Below, piece after piece: positions 1 through 4,603 of a stretch of 6,472 bases of DNA; the stretch's first letter is position 1, and every line of letters begins with the position of its first letter. The notes below the pieces were generated by a model. The model saw only the letters and a program-made list of their open reading frames with translations, was not told the origin of the DNA and made no database searches. The DNA is from an uncultured Collinsella sp. Lineage in GTDB: Bacteria > Actinomycetota > Coriobacteriia > Coriobacteriales > Coriobacteriaceae. The stretch spans positions 1-6,472 of the forward strand of contig URNI01000104.1 of assembly GCA_900549135.1 (NCBI GenBank), read 5' to 3'. The position numbers were made by a program, and so were the translations under genes.

Positions 1-452
1 TTAAGCTGCTGCCCAACGAGTTGCGCGCACTCATCAAATCTGTCAAAAAGATCTCGAATAACGCTGGCGCCGCCAACAGTGCATCGTGTCTGAGCGAGTT
101 GCCCGCAACCCTTTGGCTGCCCGCCATGGTCGAGTTGTGCGGTACGCAACCGCCCGATTCGTTTGCCAAGGACTATCACTACCTGGCAGACATCTACAAC
201 GGCGAGGGCAAGGAGTATCAGCTCTTCCGCGAGCTCAAGGTGAGCCCGTATTCCACGAACGAGACGATGGTCCGCCAGTGGAAGGGCAAGGACACCTGCT
301 GGTGGGAGCGCACGGTGAGCCCCGACTCATCGGAGACCGAAGGCACGCTCTACATAAACCGTGTGGGCCACGACGGCGACGCCTTTACGTACGCAACGCC
401 TGCGGACAACCCCAAGAAGCGGACCTGTGTGATCCCCGGGTTCTGTATCTAG
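1..452 (+). CDS. DUF6273-like protein, C-terminal fragment (5' end outside window)
   Basis: The reading frame is open from the left edge (first full codon at 3) to TAG at 450-452, giving 149 visible residues. No start with a ribosome site is visible, so this is the end of a longer protein. The pattern resembles the DUF6273 domain found at the C-terminus of many secreted or repeat-containing proteins of gut Firmicutes and Coriobacteria: an early 'LPATLWLPAMVELCG' segment, a middle 'EGKEYQLF' segment, a tryptophan-rich 'DTCWWERTVSP' segment, and a final 'CVIPGFCI' where family members usually have a '(G)VRP' or 'VVPGF' ending. The domain's biochemical role is unknown. The missing N-terminus prevents any statement about a signal peptide or fused domains. 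The first palindrome of the left array starts about 40 nt after the stop and may help end its transcript. The family call comes from motif memory rather than a search. Confidence 0.72.
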   Translation, partial: KLLPNELRALIKSVKKISNNAGAANSASCLSELPATLWLPAMVELCGTQPPDSFAKDYHYLADIYNGEGKEYQLFRELKVSPYSTNETMVRQWKGKDTCWWERTVSPDSSETEGTLYINRVGHDGDAFTYATPADNPKKRTCVIPGFCI

Positions 453-493
453 GCGGCGGGCGTCTTGCCGTGACGGGACCCCTCCCCGGCAAT

Positions 494-552
494 TGTCTCG
501 ATCTGTAACACTAGCTCGGCAGATACAGGTCTAGATGTTACAGAACGAGACA
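494..552. repeat. 80-bp-period palindrome, copy 1 (left array)
   Basis: The left arm is 494-514 and the right arm 531-552. They are complementary apart from one bulged base (535) and one mismatch (545). The cores are ATCTGTAACA (501-510) and TGTTACAGAA (536-545), separated by exactly 25 nt (511-535). In this copy the pairing continues into the loop through ctag (511-514) with ctag (531-534). As RNA it would form a hairpin with a stem of about 20 bp. The function is unknown. It could be a palindromic intergenic repeat, a protein site or a transcript-end hairpin. Confidence 0.9.
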
Positions 553-573
553 AACCCCAACCCCGCGAGACAA

Positions 574-632
574 CATCTCAATCTGTAACATCTAGCAGGC
601 AAAACGGTCCTCAGATGTTACAGATTGAGATG
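574..632. repeat. 80-bp-period palindrome, copy 2 (left array)
   Basis: A perfect 20-bp inverted repeat pairs 574-593 with 613-632 around a 19-nt loop. The cores ATCTGTAACA (581-590) and TGTTACAGAT (616-625) are again exactly 25 nt apart and lie exactly 80 bp after the cores of copy 1. The outermost pair of bases is ca/tg here and tg/ca in copy 1, so both positions changed together and pairing was kept. Confidence 0.93.
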
Positions 633-633
633 A

Positions 634-662
634 TTGGTTGGGACGGTCCATCGGCCAACCAA
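634..662. repeat. Short hairpin between palindrome array and copA promoter
   Basis: TTGGTTGG (634-641) and CCAACCAA (655-662) form an 8-bp perfect stem with a 13-nt loop. There is no T-run after it on the + strand (ccaccctc follows), so a rho-independent terminator is doubtful. It could still contribute to 3' end formation of the upstream gene. Confidence 0.45.
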
Positions 663-705
663 CCACCCTCATCTGTAATGAAAAGTCATACATTCCAACT
701 ATTAC

Positions 706-736
706 TAGACACCCCCAGGGGGTATGGGTATATAGT
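706..736 (+). promoter_or_regulatory. Candidate copA promoter
   Basis: TAGACA at 706-711 matches 5 of 6 bases of the -35 consensus. Downstream, TATATA (729-734) gives a 17-bp spacer with 4 of 6 -10 matches, and TATAGT (731-736) gives a 19-bp spacer with 5 of 6 matches. Either choice puts the transcription start at about 741-744, leaving a leader of about 40 nt that carries the ribosome site before ATG 784. The operator palindrome lies inside this spacer, as expected for a repressed metal promoter. Confidence 0.6.
709..725. promoter_or_regulatory. CsoR-type copper operator upstream of copA
   Basis: The palindrome CCCCCAGGGGG (712-722, centred on A717) is extended by an A/T pair at 711/723 and another at 709/725. 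G-tract palindromes of the form TACCCC-centre-GGGGTA are the known binding sites of copper-sensing CsoR proteins. A csoR-family gene lies downstream in the same cluster (3636-3908), and the site overlaps the end of the -35 and the spacer, so bound repressor would block RNA polymerase. The sequence and position are observed; the assignment to CsoR is inference. Confidence 0.75.
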
Positions 737-773
737 ATCGGATGGTTAACATTTCCGACACTACGTCACAGAA

Positions 774-778
774 AGGAG
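774..778 (+). promoter_or_regulatory. Ribosome binding site that fixes the copA start
   Basis: AGGAG lies 5 nt before ATG 784. An in-frame ATG at 742 has no ribosome site and coincides with the predicted transcription start, so 784 is preferred. Confidence 0.85.
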
Positions 779-783
779 AAGCC

Positions 784-3126
784 ATGGCTCAAGATAAGTT
801 CGACGTGGGCGGCATGACGTGCGCCGCCTGCCAGGCGCATGTGGACCGCGCCGTGAGCAAGCTCGACGGCGTCCAAAGCGTCGCGGTCAACCTGCTTGCC
901 GGCTCCATGCTGGTCGACTACGACCCCGCGCAGGTCACCCCCGATGACATCTGCACCGCCGTCGATCGCGCGGGCTACTCGGCCTCACCCGTCGACGCGG
1001 GCACCGGTGCCGCCGGCTCAAACGGCAGTGCGCAAGCCAGGTCCGGCGCCGCCCATATGGAGTCGCCCACCAAAAAGCTGGAGGCCGCCACCTCCGCCAT
1101 GCGCACCCGCCTCATCATCTCGATCATCTTCCTCATCCCGCTGTTCTACATAGGCATGGGGCACATGCTCGGTTGGCCACTGCCCGGCGTCTTCACCGAC
1201 CACACCCACAGCATGACGCTCGCGCTCACCGAGCTCGTCCTGCTCATCCCCATCGTCTACGTCAACGACGCGTACTTTATCAACGGGTTTAAATCACTCG
1301 CGCACGGCGCGCCCACCATGGACGCCCTCATCGCCGTCGGCGCCACCGCGTCCATCGCCTGGTCGCTCTACGCCATGTTTATCATGGCCGACCAGCTGGC
1401 CGCGGGCCAGGTCCACGAGGCCATGATGACGGGCATGGACAATCTGTATTTTGAGAGCGCCGGCACGATCCTGTCGCTGGTCACCGTGGGCAAATACCTC
1501 GAGACGCGCAGCAAGTCCAAGACCGGCGGCGCCATCGAGGCGCTCATCGACCTGGCGCCCAAGACCGCGACCATCGTGGCCGACGACGGCACCGAGACCG
1601 CTGTGGACGTCGACGCCATCCTTCCCGGCCAGGTGCTGCGTGTGCGCCCCGGCGAGTCCATCCCTGTCGACGGCGTCGTACTCGAGGGCGCTTCGGCCGT
1701 GGACGAAAGTGCGCTGACCGGCGAGTCTATCCCCGTGGAGAAGACCGCCGGCGACACCGTCAACGCCGCCACCGTCAACCGCACCGGATCGTTTACCTTC
1801 CGCGCTACGCGTGTGGGCGCCGACACGTCGCTCGCCAAGATTATCCAGCTCGTCGAGGACGCCAACGCCACCAAGGCGCCCATCGCCCGCATGGCCGACA
1901 AGGTCGCCGGCGTGTTCGTGCCCGTGGTGTTTGTAATCTCTGCCGTAACTTTTGTGGCGTGGATGGTGCTGACCGGAAGCATCAACGAAGCGCTCACCTC
2001 CGCCGTGGCCGTGCTGGTAATCAGCTGCCCGTGCGCGCTGGGCCTGGCCACGCCCGTCGCCATTATGGTGGGCACCGGCAAGGGCGCCGAGATGGGCATC
2101 CTGTTTAAGAGCGCCGAGGCGCTGGAGAACCTGCGCAGCGTGGGCACCGTGGTGCTCGATAAGACCGGCACCGTCACCCGCGGCAAGCCTGCCGTGACCG
2201 ACATCGTGGCAGCCGTGCGTGCCGACGGCTCGTCTGTTATGAGCGAAAAGGCGCTGCTCAAGCTTGCCGCCGCACTAGAGCGCCAGAGTGAGCACCCACT
2301 GGCCGAGGCGATTATGGCCGAGTGCGAGACGCGCGGAATCGTCGCACGCATGGTCGAGGACTTTGTCGCCGTGCCCGGTCGCGGCGTCACGGCGCGCGAG
2401 GGGCAGAATATCATCGCGGCCGGCAACGTTCGTCTGATGAACGAGCTGGGCGCGGAGGTGCCCGCCGGTCTTGCCGAGCAGTTCGCTGCCGAGGGCAAGA
2501 CGCCGCTGTTCTTTGCCAAGAACGGCGAGCTCGTCGGTACCATCGCCGTGGCTGACGAGGTCAAGGAGACGAGCGCCGAGGCCATCACCGCGCTCCGCAA
2601 GCTCGGCGTCGACGTGCGCATGCTCACCGGCGACAACCGTGTGACGGCCGAAGCAATCGCCCGCCGCGTGGGACTGAGCAGCAAGCAGGTCATCGCCGAC
2701 GTCCTGCCCGCTGACAAGGAACGCCACGTGCGCGAACTGCAGGATGCGGGCGGCAAGGTCGCCATGGTGGGCGACGGCATCAACGACTCCCCCGCCCTGG
2801 CGCGCGCCGACGTGGGCCTTGCTATCGGCACCGGCGCCGACATCGCCAAGGAGGGCGCCGACGTGGTACTCATGCGCAGCGACCTCATGGACGTTGCCCG
2901 CGCCATCGAGCTATCGCGCGCCACGATTCGCAACATCAAGCAGGACCTGTTCTGGGCGCTGTTCTACAACGGCATCGGCATTCCGCTGGCGGCGGGTGTG
3001 TTCTTCCCACTCACCGGGTGGCAGCTCTCGCCGATGTTTGGCGCTGCGGCCATGAGCCTGTCGAGCGTGTGCGTCGTTTCCAACGCGCTGCGCCTACGAA
3101 CCTTTAAGCCCAAGACGGCGCGCTGA
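784..3126 (+). CDS. copA: Cu+-exporting P1B-type ATPase
   Basis: This inner-membrane pump uses ATP to export Cu(I). It has 780 residues from ATG 784, a normal length for a one-HMA CopA. In order: an N-terminal HMA metal-binding domain (about 4-70) with GMTCAAC at 10-16 (Cys13, Cys16); a Gly/Ala/Ser-rich linker (about 71-98); membrane helices around 109-127, 145-161, 179-201 and 222-238; the actuator loop with TGES at 312-315; helices about 374-396 and 404-426, the latter with the CPC copper site (415-417); the phosphorylation motif DKTGT (Asp459); the HP motif (504-505); TGDN (615-618); GDGIND (663-668); and two last helices with Tyr728-Asn729 and Met757-xx-Ser760-Ser761. The CPC, YN and MxxSS set is the signature of Cu(I) rather than Zn or Co pumps. 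All catalytic motifs are intact. It is the first gene after the CsoR-type operator, so copper-induced expression is expected. Its stop codon lies inside the left arm of a long inverted repeat. Confidence 0.97.
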   Translation: MAQDKFDVGGMTCAACQAHVDRAVSKLDGVQSVAVNLLAGSMLVDYDPAQVTPDDICTAVDRAGYSASPVDAGTGAAGSNGSAQARSGAAHMESPTKKLEAATSAMRTRLIISIIFLIPLFYIGMGHMLGWPLPGVFTDHTHSMTLALTELVLLIPIVYVNDAYFINGFKSLAHGAPTMDALIAVGATASIAWSLYAMFIMADQLAAGQVHEAMMTGMDNLYFESAGTILSLVTVGKYLETRSKSKTGGAIEALIDLAPKTATIVADDGTETAVDVDAILPGQVLRVRPGESIPVDGVVLEGASAVDESALTGESIPVEKTAGDTVNAATVNRTGSFTFRATRVGADTSLAKIIQLVEDANATKAPIARMADKVAGVFVPVVFVISAVTFVAWMVLTGSINEALTSAVAVLVISCPCALGLATPVAIMVGTGKGAEMGILFKSAEALENLRSVGTVVLDKTGTVTRGKPAVTDIVAAVRADGSSVMSEKALLKLAAALERQSEHPLAEAIMAECETRGIVARMVEDFVAVPGRGVTAREGQNIIAAGNVRLMNELGAEVPAGLAEQFAAEGKTPLFFAKNGELVGTIAVADEVKETSAEAITALRKLGVDVRMLTGDNRVTAEAIARRVGLSSKQVIADVLPADKERHVRELQDAGGKVAMVGDGINDSPALARADVGLAIGTGADIAKEGADVVLMRSDLMDVARAIELSRATIRNIKQDLFWALFYNGIGIPLAAGVFFPLTGWQLSPMFGAAAMSLSSVCVVSNALRLRTFKPKTAR

Positions 3127-3213
3127 AGCACCCGACCTTGCCCCTCAAACCGTCGCTCGCGTACCCAAGTACGCTTCGCTCCTCTTTCGGGGCAATCTCG
3201 GGCACCTCAGCGC
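3120..3213. repeat. Long imperfect inverted repeat overlapping the copA stop, with inner hairpin
   Basis: The arms 3120-3144 and 3189-3213 are complementary at 20 of 25 positions. The perfect blocks are GCGCTGA/TCAGCGC, CCCGA/TCGGG and TTGCCCC/GGGGCAA. Inside sits a separate 6-bp hairpin, GCGTAC (3159-3164) with GTACGC (3169-3174), loop CCAA. The left arm includes the copA TGA (3124-3126). No T-run follows, so it is not a classical terminator. It may stabilise or partly end the copA message ahead of copZ, or be a dispersed palindromic element. Confidence 0.75.
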
Positions 3214-3278
3214 ACCTTTAAGATGACGCTGTTCACGACTAAACTGTCAAATAATCTCAATCGATAAGGAGTACACCC

Positions 3279-3500
3279 ATGCGTTACACAATCAAGACTT
3301 CCGGCCTTATGTGCGGCCACTGCGACGCTACTGTCGAGACGGCACTGCTCAACGTTGCCGGCGTGACCGATGCCGATGCCGACCACGAGACCCAGACCGT
3401 CCAGGTGGAGTGCGCCGACACCGTGACCGCCGAGCAGCTCGCCGCCGCCGTCGAGGGCGCGGGCGAGAAGTTCCACGCCCTGTCCGTGACCGCCGCGTAG
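3279..3500 (+). CDS. copZ: CopZ-like copper chaperone (single HMA domain)
   Basis: This small cytosolic Cu(I) carrier is expected to hand copper to CopA and possibly to CsoR. It has 73 residues and is a single ferredoxin-like HMA domain over its whole length. The metal loop GLMCGHC has Cys12 and Cys15, with the CGHC form usual in CopZ chaperones rather than the CAAC form seen in the CopA N-terminal domain here. There is no signal peptide or membrane segment. The start is supported by AAGGAG (3266-3271) 7 nt before ATG 3279. It lies 152 nt after copA, and that gap is largely filled by an inverted repeat. I saw no CsoR-type operator and no convincing promoter of its own, so read-through from copA is the simplest model. 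A mercury or other soft-metal HMA carrier is possible on sequence alone, but the neighbours favour copper. Confidence 0.93.
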   Translation: MRYTIKTSGLMCGHCDATVETALLNVAGVTDADADHETQTVQVECADTVTAEQLAAAVEGAGEKFHALSVTAA

Positions 3501-3526
3501 CAGACGCCGCCTACTCAATCCTCAGA

Positions 3527-3593
3527 AGTTGCGGTGAAATAGTTCCTGTTTTAGCACTTCAAGCCTGCAAACAAGAACTATTTCACCGCAACT
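3527..3593. repeat. Perfect 19-bp inverted repeat between copZ and csoR
   Basis: The arms 3527-3545 and 3575-3593 are exact reverse complements (AGTTGCGGTGAAATAGTTC and its complement). After one mismatch (3546/3574) the stem resumes for 5 bp (3547-3551 with 3569-3573), leaving a 17-nt loop. The + strand continues with gacggggg rather than T's, so it is not a standard intrinsic terminator. It starts 27 nt after the copZ stop and ends 42 nt before csoR. It is likely a dispersed palindromic element or an RNA-stability hairpin. Confidence 0.92.
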
Positions 3594-3635
3594 GACGGGG
3601 GCATCCGGAAAATCGACCAGAAACGAGGACCCGCC

Positions 3636-3908
3636 ATGATGGCAGACCATAAATCGGTGACCCGCATGCTCAAGACGGCACGCGGCCAGATCGACGGCAT
3701 TCTGCGGATGGTCGATGAGGACCGTTACTGCGTCGACATCTCCACGCAGCTCATGGCCACGCAGGCGCTTATCGCCCGCATCAACGCCGATGTGTTGAAG
3801 GCACACATCGAGGGCTGCGTCGCCTCGGCCATCGAATCGGGCGACGAGGAGCTCAAAGCCGCCAAGCTCGCCGAGATAGAGCGCGTCGTCGACAAGCTCG
3901 CCAAGTAA
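3636..3908 (+). CDS. csoR: CsoR-family copper-sensing transcriptional repressor
   Basis: This is a DUF156 (CsoR/RcnR/FrmR) family all-helical DNA-binding repressor of 90 residues, the usual length. Opening residues such as 'VTRMLKTARGQIDGILRMV' match the conserved first helix. The Cu(I) ligand set is visible as Cys32 (preceded by Tyr31), His57 and Cys61. The spacings of 25 and 4 residues are the same as Cys36, His61 and Cys65 of Mycobacterium tuberculosis CsoR, and differ from the ligand sets of RcnR (Ni/Co), FrmR (formaldehyde) and CstR (persulfide). It is expected to bind the GC palindrome at 709-725 without copper and release it on binding Cu(I). GAGGA (3625-3629) lies 6 nt before ATG 3636; ATG 3639 is a possible alternative. 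It is the last gene of the cluster, so co-transcription would make it self-regulating. Confidence 0.95.
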   Translation: MMADHKSVTRMLKTARGQIDGILRMVDEDRYCVDISTQLMATQALIARINADVLKAHIEGCVASAIESGDEELKAAKLAEIERVVDKLAK

Positions 3909-3975
3909 TTGGTGCAAGGGGGACAGGTACGTTTGCACCACCTTGGTGCAGATTAACCTGTCCCCAATGCACCAA
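3909..3975. repeat. Nested four-arm palindrome with GGGGACAGGT core
   Basis: The outer arms TTGGTGCA (3909-3916) and TGCACCAA (3968-3975) and the inner arms GGGGACAGGT (3919-3928) and ACCTGTCCCC (3956-3965) pair, separated by a 2x2 internal loop. A central hairpin TGCACCA (3934-3940) with TGGTGCA (3944-3950) completes a cruciform. It begins directly after the csoR stop (TAA 3906-3908). The TTGGTGCA word occurs four times in alternating orientation, so two side-by-side hairpins are an alternative fold. GGGGACAGG-type palindromes are, to my knowledge, dispersed elements in many bacteria, some linked to REP-associated transposases. Membership is inferred. Confidence 0.88.
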
Positions 3976-3981
3976 AAGGGG

Positions 3982-3987
3982 TATAAA
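3982..3987 (+). promoter_or_regulatory. Candidate -10 element for the zinc-ribbon gene
   Basis: TATAAA matches the -10 consensus at 5 of 6 bases and lies about 35 nt before ATG 4023. No good -35 is seen 16-18 bp upstream, because that stretch belongs to the palindrome arm, so the promoter is tentative. Confidence 0.35.
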
Positions 3988-4022
3988 AGCGTGCAGCACA
4001 GCGAAATGAAAGGCAGTTCTGC

Positions 4023-4496
4023 ATGAATGACTTTATGAAGGGTCGCAACGGCGCCGACGAGCTCACCATCGTGATGGGCTTTGCTGGAATCGTCATCGCG
4101 ATGATCGGATCGATGGCCCGTATTCAGTGGCTCAGCTGGATCGCCATCGTCGTAATCGTACTTGGCGTGCTGCGCGGCCTGTCCAAAAACATCGACGCGC
4201 GCCGCAAGGAGAACGATGCCTTTGTCACGGCGGCCGCAAACGTCCCCGGCCTAGGCAAGTTCGTCGCCAGCTTGGGCGGCAGGACTGCGGCCGCAAACGC
4301 TTCGCGTGCCGCTGGCACCAGCAAGGAGGACTTTGAGCGCGCCAAGCGAACGGCCAAGAAGATGTGGAAGGGTCGCAAGACCACGGCATATCTCAAGTGC
4401 CCCAACTGCGGCCAGATGCTCTCCGTCCCCAAAGGCAAGGGCAAGATTCGCGTCACCTGCCCCAAGTGCCACGCCAAGATGGAGACGCGCTCCTAG
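4023..4496 (+). CDS. Small membrane protein with C-terminal zinc ribbon, function unknown
   Basis: This 157-residue protein belongs to no family I can name with confidence. Two hydrophobic helices, about residues 14-31 and 35-50, probably form a membrane hairpin. A basic, Ala-rich region follows (about 55-120, with 'RAKRTAKKMWKGRK'). The protein ends in a zinc ribbon, CPNC...CPKC (Cys126, Cys129, Cys146, Cys149), with a Lys/Gly-rich loop between the Cys pairs. By family logic the ribbon and basic tail would lie in the cytosol and could touch nucleic acid or a protein partner; that is inference. A GAAAGG ribosome site (4008-4013) lies 9 nt before ATG 4023. It is separated from csoR by the nested palindrome and has its own strong terminator, so it is probably a separate transcription unit with no copper role shown. 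Confidence 0.87.
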   Translation: MNDFMKGRNGADELTIVMGFAGIVIAMIGSMARIQWLSWIAIVVIVLGVLRGLSKNIDARRKENDAFVTAAANVPGLGKFVASLGGRTAAANASRAAGTSKEDFERAKRTAKKMWKGRKTTAYLKCPNCGQMLSVPKGKGKIRVTCPKCHAKMETRS

Positions 4497-4518
4497 CCGC
4501 TGCACCATAGGACAAAAT

Positions 4519-4554
4519 AAAAGCCGAGGCCTCGTGTTGAGACCTCGGCTTTTT
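4519..4554 (+). terminator. Bidirectional intrinsic terminator
   Basis: GCCGAGG (4523-4529) pairs with CCTCGGC (4543-4549). After one mismatch the stem continues CTC (4531-4533) with GAG (4539-4541). The stem is preceded by AAAA (4519-4522) and followed by TTTTT (4550-4554). On the opposite strand the stem is followed by TTTTATTTT, so it can end both the + strand zinc-ribbon gene and the convergent - strand amidohydrolase gene. Confidence 0.93.
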
Positions 4555-4603
4555 GCATGGAGCGACATCATTCGATAAAGCTGTCGCCCCGTCACGCCAG
4601 CGC

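Larger units (their letters stand above)
453..783. other. Gene-free region: palindrome array followed by copA control region
   Basis: This 331-nt stretch contains no convincing gene. From left to right it holds two copies of the 80-bp-period palindrome (494-552 and 574-632), a short hairpin (634-641 pairing with 655-662, 8 bp, 13-nt loop), a lone half-site ATCTGTAATG (671-680), then an A/T-richer stretch with a CsoR-type operator, promoter hexamers and the copA ribosome site. No hairpin here is followed by a T-run, so no classical intrinsic terminator separates the upstream gene from copA. Confidence 0.75.

Noticed and set aside
742..783. Upstream ATG 742 as the copA start, adding 14 residues
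   Set aside because: It has no ribosome site, lies at the predicted transcription start, and the added residues precede the normal HMA domain start. ATG 784 has AGGAG at ideal spacing.
1368..2939. Long open frame on the minus strand opposite copA (523 codons)
   Set aside because: It is the mirror of a GC-rich coding region and gives a low-complexity Ser/Ala/Thr/Arg-rich product with no domain. copA on the + strand has every family motif.
3120..3213. Rho-independent terminator after copA
   Set aside because: The hairpin is interrupted, has a long central region and is not followed by a T-run.
3214..3278. Separate promoter for copZ
   Set aside because: Only weak hexamers (ATGACG, AATAAT) with wrong spacing (about 21 bp) were found, and there is no operator palindrome.
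3962..3985. Second CsoR-type operator (CCCC...GGGGTATA) before the zinc-ribbon gene
   Set aside because: The C and G tracts are 12 nt apart rather than joined at the centre, and the C tract belongs to the nested palindrome arm. The geometry does not match a CsoR site.
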